A DNA stretch of 64,000 nucleotides from Cycas panzhihuaensis (Eukaryota > Cycadophyta): positions 113,777,741-113,841,740 of the forward strand of contig CM041465.1 in assembly GCA_023213395.1 (NCBI GenBank), in the 5' to 3' direction. Shown here one piece after another: positions 1 through 11,299 of the stretch. The stretch's first letter is position 1. Each line of letters begins with the position of its first letter. Below the pieces are notes generated by a model. That model saw nothing but the letters and a program-made list of their open reading frames with translations. It had not been told where the DNA came from and did no database searches. Position numbers and translations under genes: made by a program.

Positions 1-600
1 GGGGCTTGTTTAAGGCCATACAAGGACTTTCTGAGCCTGCAAACCTTACGCTCTTGACCTTCGATCTCATATCCTTCTGGCTAAGCCATGTAAATTTCTT
101 CTTCAAGATCTCCATTGAGAAACACAATCTTAATATCGAGTTGGTGGATTTTCTAACCCCATTGAGCAGCCAAGGCCATAAGAGTTCTAATTGTAGGCCA
201 CTTAGTTGTAGGTGCAAAGACTTTAGTGTAGTCGATGCCTTCTCTCTGTGTAAATCCTTTAGCTACTAACCTCACCTTGTGTTTTTCAAGGGTGCCATCT
301 GATCTATATTTATTTTTAAACACTCATTTATTTTGAACTACCTTTCTGCTAAGTGGTAGATCAACGAGCTCCTATGTACCATTCTTGATAAGAGATTGGT
401 ACTCTTCGTTCATGGCGTTTCTCTAAGCTCTATGTTTTATAGCTTCTTGGTACATTAAGGGCTCTTCATTAAGAGTAACGTATAATTCTACTGGTTCAAG
501 CTTAGTATATAATGATTCCTGCACCCTTGCTCTGTGGGTACTTCAAGTGCCAATTTTGCCCACCTCATCTGGTCATATATCCTTATTGAACTGGCAGGCT
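1..600 (-). pseudogene. Copy A reverse transcriptase, N-terminal half
   Basis: Minus-strand remnant of the copia RT fingers/palm. The window edge cuts it at the conserved SLYGLKQAP motif (about 1-27). The catalytic FVDD box, which B and C both keep, lies beyond the edge. Matching stretches in B (9049-10110) and C (26654-27811) show the same order. Several stops and frameshifts; not translatable. Confidence 0.8.
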
Positions 601-619
601 TCTCAAGATCCTCGAGTTA

Positions 620-1000
620 GGAATGATGTCCTCATTTCCCCAACTTATTGGTTCTCATCATATTCATTAAAACGATTATTTTGTGAGGAGGATATTGATA
701 TTCTTGAGAAAGATGGTCCTTCTACCACAGTTTTGCCTTTGTCAACTGAAGGTGGAGAGGATGGTTCTTCTATAATGGCTTTGCCTTTGTCAACTCTGTT
801 ATCTTCAAAAGATGGTACTGGATGTACACTCATTAGTTCAAAGTTACAACTTGTATCCTCCAAGGCTCTATCGTCAGCTTCCAACGTAATTTATGTCTGT
901 CCCCCCCCTCAAATTTTGGAATCTGAACATCATACTTGATAACATTATTGTAGAGGCATGAGGGTACTATGGAGTCTAATTTAAGCAATTGATCCTCTAT
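620..1000 (-). pseudogene. Copy A pol linker between integrase and RT
   Basis: Acidic, Ser/Pro-rich linker between integrase and RT, open from 884 to 645 on the minus strand. It matches the linker of C (27836-28080): both have an ALED block followed by a VDK(G/E)K block. In A the VDKGK..(E)GPS segment occurs twice in tandem, a small coding duplication not seen in C. It has no catalytic role. A run of eight C residues near 900 probably marks a frameshift. Confidence 0.65.
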
Positions 1001-1029
1001 CTCCGTAAAAATGACATCTCTGGTAACAA

Positions 1030-1830
1030 TGATTTTTCATTGTGAAGGTATGAAGACCTTATACCCTTTCTTATCCATAAGGTATCCAACAAAGATGTCT
1101 TTAAGTGCCCTTGGATGGAGTTTATTTTGATCTACATCTAGAATATGGGCATAGCATGTAGAGCCAAAAATTCTAAAGTAGTGAATAATGGGGGCTTGTC
1201 CTGACCACTTTTCATTAGGTGATTGTACTTCCTTTGATGGGCTAACAACATTGATACAATAAACAGCTATCCAGATTGCTTCAGTCCATAGATAGGTAGG
1301 TATATTTTTATATATTAAAATAGCATGAGCCATGTTTATGATTATCCTGTTCATGCACTTGACAACTCCATTTTACTATGGGGTACCTACTACTGTTATT
1401 TGATGCTTGATGCCATTGTCTCGAAGGTAGCTTTCAAACTCATGTGAGGTATATTCACCACCATTATCAGTTTGAAGATATTTAAGTTGATAACTTGACT
1501 CCTTTTCAGTGAGGGCTTTGAATTCCTTAAATATGCGAAATACTTCATCTTTCTTGTGTAGAAAGGTTACCCATACTTTTCTAGTAAAATCATCAATGAA
1601 AGAGATGTAATATAACTTGCCCTTCAGTGGCAATATGGCTCGATTTCCACTAACTTTTGGGAAAGGGTTGTCAATGAGATTTGGCAATGATGCAAGCTTC
1701 ACATTTAAAGGGCTTAGAGGAAAACTTTGGAAGGTTTGGAAGAGTATTAGAAAGATCTCTAAGTCTATCAATGTGAACATGGCCCATACGAGCATGCCAA
1801 AGAGCTTCTGGTGACAACGTTGGATGGGTC
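1030..1830 (-). pseudogene. Copy A integrase
   Basis: Copia DDE integrase core on the minus strand. FIDDF (first Asp) and QTDNGGEY (second Asp) are readable between 1795 and 1376. After a stop in the Gln-Gln-Asn-Gly motif, the frame continues as VVKCMNR at about 1340-1370, so the expected catalytic Glu (VVER) is Lys (codon 1358-1360). The integrase C-terminal part (YLWTEAIW..., then FGSTCYAHI and GYKVF) fills 1037-1354. An integrase of this form would be inactive even without the stops. Confidence 0.88.
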
Positions 1831-1937
1831 AAGATGGAATTAAATACAAATTCTTCATCAGCATAAGGGCTTTGGGCACAATGGGCTTCAGAAGATGGAG
1901 AGCCATTTAGTCGAAAGAGTTTGCCAGAGAGATATCT

Positions 1938-1998
1938 AGTGTGGCTTCAATTGATAGATAGTGTCTAGGATCCACTATCTATTAATTGAAGCCACACT
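1938..1998. repeat. Foldback (26-bp inverted repeat, 9-nt spacer) at an internal deletion of copy A
   Basis: Arms 1938-1963 and 1973-1998 are reverse complements at 25 of 26 positions, around the spacer 1964-1972. The right arm is the normal protease active-site coding strand (LIDSGS read on minus). The left arm is its inverted copy. B and C have several hundred bp of protease and pre-integrase sequence here, so in A that stretch is deleted and replaced by the foldback. Template switching during reverse transcription or repair could produce this. Confidence 0.85.
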
Positions 1999-3168
1999 AT
2001 TGGAAATTCTAATAGGGCTTGGCATTGGTGAAGGGAATTTAAAAGTGATATATCCACACTGACCTTCAGAGTATCTCTTTGGTTGGTCAATGGCATTTGA
2101 TGTTGAAGATCCCTCAATTCTTTGAATGTGTGTTTATACAAAACTTGCACTACTAAAGGATTCTTCACAAGTTTCTTCAACATTATGAGCTCCATGTTTT
2201 GGTTGGAACTTGGCTAACTTATAAGTGGCAGTTCTACAATCTTTTGCTAAGTGTCCTTCTGATTCGATCACATATAATGGTTTGATTACTAGTCCCTGAA
2301 GAAGTACTAGTTTGGCCTAACTATCTTGCTCTTTGTTGAGATGGCCCTTGGCCTCGAAACTATCGAAGTTGTGATTGAGGGTTTGATTGACCTTGTGGAT
2401 GATTTTCTATATTTTTTTCTCTTCCTCTTGCTCGGTTATTTCCTCTGCCACAAGAGGGACCTTGATTTTTTATGTAGTAGACTTCTTCTTCAACCTCAAA
2501 GGCTACATCTGGAAGAGAGTCAGAGGCTACAAAATTTGTATCAAAGGTCTTATCAAATTCTATGAACTTCTCATCAAGTGCTTCAAAGTTGAGTGTCTTC
2601 AATGTTCCACTAGATTGAAGACTTCCAAGTAAGTTTTTATAATTAGGGACATGTAAACATGACTTGATCAAAAATGCCCAAGTGATACATTGCGTCTTAA
2701 AGTTTTTGTCAATTGCCTATTTTATTGGTCGAAGGAGATTTATTGTCTCATGAGCTCATCCCTTCTGCATTTTTAATTTGTTCATTTTCAAAACAAAATA
2801 AACAAATTCTAAATTTGACTTTGTATCAAAGTTCTTTTTAAGAACTTCTAGGACCTTCCAGGTTGTATCATGTTCCTCTTCATTTATCAAGTTGTGCAAG
2901 GAGTGATCAATGACTAGAAAATTCCTGCACGAATCTTTTCATCATCTATCTCCCATTGTAGTTTATCTGCAGCATCTGTAGGAGCTGTTGGGGTGGATCC
3001 ACTAGAAGCAGTTGTTATAGACGTTGCTGGTGTGTTGGGTATAGGCTGCAAGTGGTCTCTTCAAAGGCCTTTATACTTTGTAGTATTTTTAATTCCAGTG
3101 TACCATATATCCCAATTTTCTTTTCCTTTCAATATGCAGTTAACATTTTTCTTGAATTGAGATGACAT
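1999..3168 (-). pseudogene. Copy A gag with protease stump
   Basis: Gag polyprotein remnant on the minus strand. I place the start at 3168 (MSSQFKKNVN, then the W-x-x-W-type motif NWDIWYTGIK typical of copia gag N-termini) because C has an ATG at the equivalent place. A central gag segment is open at 2671-2360 and ends in an Arg/Gly/Gln-rich tail. The zinc knuckle near 2245-2275 keeps only EGHLAKDC, with its first cysteines lost. The protease start (LIDSGS) lies at 1973-1990, next to the foldback. Confidence 0.8.
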
Positions 3169-5094
3169 GGTGATGATGAAGAAGTAGAAGAGATGATAGA
3201 AGTATGTGCCACTCACACGTGTGGCTAATACACCTAGCGTAGCAGGGATGTAGAAATGATTATTATGATGAGAAGTAAGCAATGATTAACTATTTTTCAA
3301 TAATTATATAAGAAATAAATATAAGTAATGATGCAAGAATGAGGCCTAATATAGAGCTAGCAAAGAGTGGTATGTGTCATGTCACTAACCTCTCACTTAT
3401 GTCCAAATGTAGGTGAGGTTTTAATGCTTAAGGCTTCTAGTATATGATTAGGACCTTCACCTGCAATACTTGCACCTGCGCTCGGTGATAAAATCCAAGT
3501 CACAGTGGAGCCCAGGTACTCCCAGTCCTCACCAAGTTCACTAATGAGCAGCTATATACCTCCTCTGAAGAGTCAAATGGTACTGCATATCCCACAGCTA
3601 TGACATATATTGGATTGGGTTAATTTTAATCTTGCATTAAGGTTTTCAATTTTCCCAAGTGGTTATTAGGATTATCCCTTATTCCAAGTTGTAGGTATAG
3701 CTAACCTGTCCCTCCACCACTATTCTGGTTAAGACCAGACCTAGTATGAAACTCACACTTCCCTTAGAGCCTGGACTTTGACCAACCTGGGTCTATTTCA
3801 ACCAAGGCGAGTGTGTGCACAAGTCAAGAACTGGCAGTATAGATCATATGGATGAGATTCCTTTTAGGAATAGTGTAAGATGTTTCTGTATAACTAAAAA
3901 CTGAAATGGAAACTTACCAAATATGCTTGCTAGCTTTTCGTGCTTGCTTTGTTGTTGTTACTGCTTTTGTGATGCTTTGTTGTTATTGCTACTTTTATGA
4001 TGCTTTATTGTTATTGCTACTTTTGTGATGCTTTATGCTATATGTACAAATAGGAAAGCATGCTAGATTTAACAGGGGAACCGAATGTTGCTTCTAATCC
4101 AAGGTTTCCCTTGCTTTAGTACATTATTTCCAAATATGATTTTGGAAGTTTTGATATAAAATATACAATGGGATAAAAAGTGGATCAACTTTCTGCTAAA
4201 ATGATGATTTTTCTAGATCTATATGCATGCTATTTTTCCATATTTTGTATTTTTTCATAAAAATTATAAATGATGATAAATGGGTAAATCTTAAGAAATT
4301 ACAAATATGAAGGCCTAAATGATGAAATATGAATTTATGACAAAATGAAAAAGTGTTTAGAATGTCGTTTCTAATAGATCTATGAAGTCAGATTTCAGAA
4401 AAGGCACAAAAACTTTCCTGCCTGAAAAAGCACCAAAGTAAAATTATGCCAGATCAATTGTCTCAGTATCTAGACTTCAATATATCAAAAGTTACGTTTT
4501 GATATGTATATTAACTTTCCCTTCTGTACCATCTAGAAAATCTGCCAAAAACTTGCCCAAAATGCCCTTGCAAGGTCCTTTGTGGGGTTTAGTAGGCAAA
4601 ATTAGTAACTGTGAGAAAACTGCATAGATCTCACTAACTAGTGGATGAAATTTAATGAGATTTATCGTAAAATTATATTAAGACATAAATGTACCAGATC
4701 CCTTAATAAAACTTTCAGATCTTCATCTTATAATTAAAGGATTTCATTAGGAAAAGTGATTTAAATCACTTATCCACAAAATTTACCCTTTTTGTCACAG
4801 CTAAAACTCACTGTTTTAGGCTAACTCTAAAGTTTCTATAGAAGAAAAAAATGATCCTCTAGCGCAGGCAACCTTGCATGCTAAATTTCATCAAATTATG
4901 AGATGGTTGAATTTTTATGAAAATTTGGGCATTTAATACTTTTAGGACTATTCTGGCAGTTGAACGGCTTCAAAAACTTGTATTCTTCACCTTTGAATTT
5001 CTGCACACATGTACAAAGTAGCAACATACAAAATACTAAAATTTTATACTCTCAAAATATTAAAAAATAAGGAATGCACTCTCAATACTTCACA
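3169..5094 (-). other. Copy A leader between 5' LTR and gag
   Basis: About 1.9 kb with no convincing open frame on either strand. A core at about 3400-3880 is clearly homologous to the leaders of B (about 13370-13870) and C (about 31060-31560). The remainder is AT-rich and alignable only in patches. It contains a 28-bp tandem repeat (3945-4036). Its position suggests a 5' untranslated leader with packaging or regulatory RNA, which is inference. Confidence 0.6.
3945..4036. repeat. 28-bp tandem repeat in copy A leader
   Basis: Three units (3945-3972, 3973-4000, 4001-4028) plus a partial fourth. Each starts TGCTTTGTTGTTA and differs by one to four bases. The matching places in B (about 13915-14000) and C (about 31595-31660) have related but irregular CTTGCTTAGAGTG-like repeats, so this part of the leader is repeat-prone. 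Confidence 0.8.
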
Positions 5095-5353
5095 TTGAAG
5101 GTGAAGGAGAGGCAAAATGACTCCATGCAAGTGGAATGGAGTGAATAGATCCCCTTCTCCCTCCTTGAGATTTCACCTTTTATTATTGAGGGTGAGCATT
5201 AGGGTTAGGATTTTCCCACCTAATGATATAAACCTGAAATTACATCTAAATGGACATAAAGTATATTTCATTAAGAGACTAATGTAAATAATATATCCTA
5301 AGATCACATAATTAATCTACACAAATGACCTTAATACATTAACCTCTTTTACA
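5095..5353 (-). repeat. Copy A right (5') LTR, degenerate
   Basis: Resembles the LTRs of B and C: it keeps the block around TGAGCATTAGGGTTAGGA and the terminal CATTAACCTC..TTTACA. The left edge is set near TGAAGGTGAAGG by comparison with TGAAAAG in B and C and is uncertain by about 20 bp. The preceding ACTCTCAATACTTCACA may be a decayed primer-binding site. It ends against copia D integrase sequence. Confidence 0.55.
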
Positions 5354-5810
5354 TTACCCAATCCTTCTATTTCCAGAGCTCACTATATGCTTATGTTTAT
5401 AGATAATTTCATTAGAAAAACTTGTGAATTCTTTTTGAAGAATAAGTCTATTATATTTGATAGATTTTATGAATGAAAGACTTGTGCAGAGAATGAATGT
5501 GGTATCAAAATAAGGATTTTAAGAAGTGATAATAGAAAAGTATATGATAATAATGCCTTTAATTAGTTATAACTTACTCATGGTATCAAATAGGAGTTGA
5601 TTGTCTCATATACCCCATAGCAAAATGGTATAGCTAAAAGGAAGAACCATACTATGATGGAGATTATAAGGTGTACAATGTATGATAAGAATTTAGCTCC
5701 TAGATTTTGGGCAGAAGCTACTACAATAGTTAGTTATATTTTAAATAGGATCCTTACTAAGGTTATTCCTAGCATAACCTTTGAAGAATGTTACTAGTTA
5801 GAAACTTTCT
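5354..5810 (+). pseudogene. Copia D integrase core
   Basis: The frame from about 5360 reads SRAHYMLMFIDNFIRKT, the FIDDF region with its second Asp now Asn. KIRILRSDN follows at about 5510, then SYTP(stop)QNGIAKRKNH at about 5610-5645, where the catalytic Glu of GIAERKN is Lys (5636-5638). NLAPRFWAEA and ILNRILTK follow. Stops replace Gln and Trp at several places. Confidence 0.87.
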
Positions 5811-6339
5811 ATTAATTATTTAAAGGTATTTTAGTGCATTATTTATGCACACACCTTAGACACAAATCGAAAGAAATTGGATTACAAGTGTTTAAAATGC
5901 ATCTTTGTGGGGTACTCTAAAAAGAGTAAGGCTTATAAACTTTGGGATCCATAAGAGAAGAAAATTTAAGATGTTAAGTTTGATAAGTCTATGATGTATT
6001 ATATTAAAATGTCATCTAAGGATATATTTTATCCTCCCCTTCTACCATTTTCGAGTTGTGATTTAATAGGTATAGAGGTACATAAGCCTAGCATTTAGGT
6101 TAAGTAGAAAGCAAGACTTAGTGGAAGAAATGATAAGGAGTCATTACATGAAGAAGAATAATCTACACCCTATGTTCTATTATGGGCAGGGAGAACCATT
6201 AAAAACTTTAGTTTAGTACTTAAGGATATAGATGATGGTCAAAGAATGAGAAGTCAACATGTTAGTCAGGCTTTAGTGATATGCACTGATGATTCTAGTG
6301 ATCTTATTTCATTTGAGAAGGTAAAAATGATTTGTAATA

Positions 6340-7012
6340 AAAAGCTACAATGGAGGAGGAATATAGTTCACTTATAATGAATGATACATAGGATTTGGTT
6401 CCCTTACCTCCCACTAAGAACTCGGTTAGTTGTAAGTATGTTTACAAGATAAAGTATTACTCCAATTAAGATGTAGATAAGTGTAAGGTAAGACTTGTTG
6501 TATAGGGTTTCGAATAGAAAGAATGAATCAATTATGAGAAGACTTTTACACTAGTTTCTAGGATGTTAATGGTTTGATTGATCTTTACTTTGGCAACTAC
6601 ATTTGGTTATGAGTTACATGAAATGGATATAAAGTAAGTATTCCTTAATAGAGACTTGAAAGAGGATATTTATATGGTGTAACCTCTTGGTTTTATGAAG
6701 GAAGGTTAAGAGAATTTAGTATACCACTTGAAAAAATCCATCTATGGCCTAAAACAAGCACCATATGCTTAGTATAAAAAGATTGATATAAGACTGAAGG
6801 AACATGATTTTGTGATAATAAAATTAGAACCAAGTCTTCATATTCGAAAGAGTGGATCTACAATAGTTATTATTATCTTATATATTAATGATTTTATCAT
6901 CACAAGTAATTGTAATAATATTATTGTAGTTACCAAGGCCTATTTAGGTTATACTTTTGATATAACAGATCTTGGATGTCTTCATTATTTCTTGGGCATT
7001 GAGATTAGGTAG
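6340..7012 (+). pseudogene. Copia D reverse transcriptase
   Basis: RT_2-type copia reverse transcriptase. Readable landmarks are KYVYKIKY, HEMDIK, LKEDIYMV, KKSIYGLKQAP and, at 6881-6892, YIND in place of YVDD, so one catalytic Asp has become Asn. It ends LGCLHYFLGIEI at 7012. Many stops are TAG where Gln is expected. Inactive. Confidence 0.88.
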
Positions 7013-7289
7013 ATGGATGATTGTATCATGATGTTTCAATCAAGGTATCCTTAATACCTACTTGAGATATTTAGGATGAAGGATTACAAACCAAAAAATA
7101 CACCATATGTGAGAGTCACAAAGCTTTTGAGGAACATAGATAAGCTACTTATAGATGGGATATTATATCAGTAATTAGTAGGGAGTTTGAATTACTTAAC
7201 TCATACTAAGCTTGATATTACTTACGCTATTGGATTGGTATCCTTTTATATGAAGAATCCTCAAGATTCTATATTTGGGAATAATAAAG

Positions 7290-7855
7290 AAAAATTTAAA
7301 GTATATTAGGGTACTCTGAATCTAAGCCTTGAATACCTTTATGGTATAGAGGAAAACTTACATGGTTATATAGATGTTGATTGGGGTAGAGATGCGAAAG
7401 ATAGAAAATCAACTATAGGTTATATTTTTGGTATTGGCAATAGGTTTATCTCATGGAAATCTAGAAAGTAATCCATAGTGGCTTTGTCTTTTATAGAGGC
7501 TAAGTATTAAAGACTAATTACCAGTGTGAGGGAAGCTATATGGTTATAGGGACTTTTAGAGATTCTTAAAGCATCATCTAGCACACCTTTTATTCATATT
7601 AATAATTCGAGTGCTATTCAACTTTCAAAGAATCTAGAATTTCACATACATATGAAGCTTATTAAATTTCAATATCATTACATTTATGAGTTAATCAAAT
7701 TAGGGAACATGACAGTCATGTTTTATCCAAGTGAAGAATAACTTACAGATGTGTTCACCAAAGCTCTTACTAAAGATTGCTTCATTAATATTCAAGCAAA
7801 CTTGGGTCTTAGTAATCTTATCCTTAAGAGGGTGGTCTATGACTAAGGATAAAAA
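7290..7855 (+). pseudogene. Copia D RNase H and pol C-terminus
   Basis: Copia RNase H remnant. GYIDVDWGRDAKDRKSTIGY carries the first Asp, then ISWKSRK(stop)SIVALS, then EAKY where EAEY is expected, then a segment ending in INNSSAIQLSKN where HVDN is expected. It closes with LTDVFTKAL and the usual copia tail LSNLILKRVVYD, followed by a stop near 7842. It matches the family in order and length. Confidence 0.85.
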
Positions 7856-7886
7856 AAAAAATTAAATTGACCCTTGGGAACACTTG

Positions 7887-8061
7887 CATTGAGCTTTTAC
7901 TTTTATATTGAGAGAGGGAGCATTAGATTTAGGTGAAATAGAATTACACATAATACACATAAAAGTGTATTTTACTTAAGTGATCTAATTTAAAGTTCAC
8001 TAAAGACCCTTTTTAGAAATAATCAACTAATATAATGACCTTATGACATTAACCTATTTCA
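7887..8061 (-). repeat. Copy B left (3') LTR, truncated
   Basis: Aligns with 15118-15292, from CATTGAGCTTTTAC to CATTAACCTATTTCA. The outer 120 bp seen in the right LTR are missing. They are replaced by the A-rich and TTGACCCTTGGGAACAC sequence following copia D, which I cannot assign. Confidence 0.85.
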
Positions 8062-8510
8062 ACCTCTTCCTTAATGGTAGAATGCCATTTCATCCTATTT
8101 TATTCTATTCTATGAGGTCTTTATTTGAGCCTCTTATAAAGCAAACTACTATGACACTTCTATGGGAAACCCTCGTTAGAAAGATAACCCACATATTTTC
8201 TAATCTACTAACTTAGATTAGGTAACTCTTTAAATGAAGCCAAATAGCTAATTAGTACAATGAATTTTATAGCTAAAATCTAGTAGGTCTCCATATACCA
8301 TTTGGTCATCCCCCATGCCCTTTTAGGTTTTCATAGGTTCTTATTTTTTTAAATGATACAACCCTTATCCTTGAGCACCCACAAGGGGTTTTCATGAATG
8401 GGATAGAGTAGAGACTTACTCTTGTCCTTCTACACTCACAAGGAATTTTCACGAATGAGATAGAGTATAATGGTCATATTATCATCTCCTTCAATTAATC
8501 AAAGATGGAG
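8062..8510 (-). repeat. Copy B 3' UTR with 57-bp direct repeat
   Basis: Non-coding DNA between the end of pol and the 3' LTR. The first bases (ACCTCTTCCTTAATGG) are a polypurine tract on the minus strand next to the LTR. A 57-bp unit holding CACAAGGGGTTTTCATGAATG-type sequence begins at 8369 and repeats at 8426, ending near 8470. Copy C has the same duplication at about 25987-26090, so it predates both insertions. Confidence 0.75.
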
Positions 8511-8519
8511 GCCCTAAGG

Positions 8520-9036
8520 CCAAGTTGCCTTCAAAACTATTCAAACTTACCCTCTTTAATGGTTTGTTGAAGATATCAGCCACTTTATCTACTGTGGGGT
8601 AGTATTTCTGTTGAATTATGCCATCATGAACTAGTTTTCTAATCTTTCATACTTCTATACTTATATATTTCATACGATCATGAAATGCATGATTTTTATC
8701 CATTTGGATTATAGATGAATTATCTACATGTAAGCTAATAGAACTTTTTTTGGTGGCATTTAATGTATTCAATAATTTTCTAAGCCATATCACCTCCTTA
8801 CTTGTCTCAGAAGCAATAATATATTTGGCTTCAACAATTGAGTCCATAACGATCTTATGCTGCCTAGATCTCCATGATATTGGTGCTATTCTAAGAAATG
8901 TTATGTAACCCGACGTATATCTTCCTGTGTCTTTATCTCTAGTAAAGTATGAGTCTATATATACATAAAGTTTAAATTCTACATTGGGTTCATACAATAG
9001 ACCATATTTGTTGGTCGTCTTAAGGTATCTCAACAC
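8520..9036 (-). pseudogene. Copy B RNase H and pol C-terminus
   Basis: Open from 9036 to 8647 on minus. It starts MLRYLKTTNKYGL and carries the copia RNase H residues: Asp in YVYIDS, Glu in SIVEAKY and Asp in HVDNSS. The frame then continues with interruptions through HDRMKYISIEV and KLVHDGIIQQKYYPTVDKVADIF to about 8520. All three acidic positions survive, making it the best preserved RNase H of the A-C family here. Confidence 0.88.
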
Positions 9037-9048
9037 TCATATTATAGC

Positions 9049-10110
9049 TTATGAGTGATTCCACTTAGGATTTGTCATGAATATTGTAAGAATACAAATA
9101 GAGTATGCAATATCTAGCCTTATGTTGGTAGTATAAATGAGACTACCTACAAGTTTCCTATAGAGCATTACGTCTACCTCCCTAATGTTACCATCAATTA
9201 TGAGTTTAACATTAGGTTCTAAAGGTGTAACCACTAGTCTAGCACCTTCTAACTAAAACTTAGTCAAAAAATCATTGATATATTTTTCTTGGGAGAGAAA
9301 GATTTTACTATTCTTTTGAGTTATTAGCAAGGTCTTTCTTCAGCTGGCTAATTACCTATTTACTTTTACCTATTATTAGTATATCATCCACAAAGATTAC
9401 GAGGTAAGTGACTTTATCATTTTGGTGCTTGATGAATAATATTACATCAATATCTTGATAGTCACAAACTTCATATCTAAGTTGCTTTATTCTTTCAAAC
9501 AACTTGGTAAACTAAGAATGAGGGGCTTGTTTTATGCCATACAAGGACCTTTTAAGCCTGTAAACCTTATGCTCCTGATCAACAATCTTATATCCTTCTA
9601 CTTGATCCATGTATATTTCTTCTTTAAGATCCTCATTGAGAAATGTAATCTTAACATCAAGTTGGCAGATTTTCCAACCCTATTGAGTAGCCAAGACTAT
9701 AAGAGTTCTGATTATAAGCTACTTGGTTATAGGAGTAAAGATTATAGTGTAGTTAATGCCTTCCCTTTGCATAAATCCTTTTGATACCAACCTTGCCTTG
9801 TATTTTTCTAGGGTGCCATTTGATCTGTACTTGTTTTTAAACACTCATTTCTTTCGAATTATCTTTCTTCCAAATGGTAGGTTCTTAATAAGAGATTGGT
9901 ACTCTTAGTTCATGGAATTTCTTCAAGTTACATGCTTTACAACTTCTTAGTATGTTAGGGGCTCTTCATTAAGAGCAAGGTGCAGTTTTGCTAGTTGAAG
10001 TTTAATGAAAAGTGATTCATGCATCCTTGCTCTATGGGCACTTCTAATGCTAATTTTGCCTATCTCATCTAGTCGCATGTTCTTGTGTAGCTGGTAGGCT
10101 TCATGAAAAC
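9049..10110 (-). pseudogene. Copy B reverse transcriptase
   Basis: Copia RT on minus. The FVDD catalytic box (VIFVDDILIIG) is intact at about 9375-9400. LYRKLVGSLIYTTNIRLDIAY lies at 9234-9049 and the LKQAP-region sequence near 9520. Several frameshifts and TAG stops break the frame. The 5' part overlaps sequence alignable to the start of this window and to C. Confidence 0.85.
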
Positions 10111-10539
10111 CTCAAGTTGGGAATGAGGTCTTCATTTGTGGCCACTTGGTCTTCATTTTGATCTTAAAAAGGATCATGTGAAATGTTTGGTATGGAGGAA
10201 GTTGAAGATGTTGGAGAAGATGGTTCAGCCACTGATGTTAGAGAAGATGGACCTTCTACTATAGCTTTACCTTCGTCAACTTAGCTATTCATAAATGATA
10301 GCACTGGATGTGTAAAAATTGGCTGGGAGTCACAGCTTGTATCCTTCAGAGCTTTATTGTTAGACTCCAAGATTTTAAGAAATTATTGAGTATCTTCACC
10401 TCTAAATTTTGGAATCTAGACATCAAATTCACTAGCATCACTAAATCAATATGAAGGTATCTTAAAGTCAAGTCTAAGTAATTTATCTTCAGTCTTTACA
10501 AAGATAACATCTTTAGTGATGATAATTTTATATTGTAAA

Positions 10540-11290
10540 GGTATAAAAACTTTGTATCTTTTTTTTTCCATAGGGTATCTAATACAGATACCTTTGAGGG
10601 TTCTATTCTAGAGCTTATTAGGGTGTTCCTCTAGAATGTGGGTATAACAAGTAAAGCCAAAATTTTTTAAGTGGGAGATAAAGAGGGTTTATCCATACTA
10701 TATTTCATATAAAGAGGGGCTAATCTTGGAGGGACTAATAATGTCGATGCAATACACAGCAGTCTAGATAGCCTTAGCCCAAAGATAGATAAGGACATTC
10801 TTATATACCAGCATAGCATGAGCCATATTCATGATGGTCTTGTTCATGTACTTGGCAACTCTATTTTGCTGGGGTATACCTATAACAATGGTCTGATATT
10901 TGATTCCATACTAACATAGGTACAATTCAAACTAATTAGATGTATATTCGTCACCATTGTAAGTCCTGGGTATTTTGATCTTGAATCTAGATTCATTTTT
11001 CATGCAAGCCTTAAAAGCTTAAAATATAGAAAAAGTTTTATCTTTCTTTACAAGAAAAACAACCCATACTTTCTTAGTAAAATCATCAATGAAAGTAATA
11101 TAGCACTACTTCTATTTAAGAGAAGAGATGAGCATAGGATCATATATATCTAAGTGTATAAGCTACAAAGGTTGGCTAGATTTTTGCTGACTATGAGGAA
11201 AGGGTTGTATTTAAGATTTGGTAATGATACATGCTTCACATTTGAAGGGCTTAGAGGAGAGCCTAGGCATACCAAGAAGAGTGGCATATA
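10540..11290 (-). pseudogene. Copy B integrase
   Basis: Copia integrase relic aligned to 1030-1830 of A and 28190-28930 of C. The HTFKEL-type leader, Asp regions and GIPQQNRVAKYMNK are recognisable. The last has Lys (codon 10851-10853) in place of the catalytic Glu. No open stretch longer than about 60 codons survives. The region from 10130 to 10420 upstream of RT is the acidic pol linker. Confidence 0.78.
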
Positions 11291-11299
11291 GTTCTCTTA

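Larger units (their letters stand above)
1..5353 (-). mobile_element. Ty1/copia retrotransposon copy A, partial
   Basis: Decayed copia element read on the minus strand. From right to left: 5' LTR, a 1.9-kb leader, gag, protease stump, integrase, linker and the first half of reverse transcriptase, where the window ends. RNase H and the 3' LTR lie outside. Gene order (integrase before RT) and motifs define Ty1/copia. Copies B and C in this window are the same family at roughly 70-80 % identity by eye. The right edge abuts integrase coding sequence of another copia (D), so A appears to have inserted into D. The target duplication cannot be checked because the left edge is missing. Confidence 0.88.
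5354..7860 (+). mobile_element. Ty1/copia retrotransposon D, 3' half
   Basis: Plus-strand copia pol remnant: integrase, reverse transcriptase, RNase H, then the pol end at about 7850 followed by an A-rich run. It is a different family from A-C. Its 5' half is absent because copy A interrupts the integrase domain, so the gag side should lie left of the window. No 3' LTR is recognised: after about 7860 the sequence meets the truncated left LTR of copy B. Confidence 0.85.
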
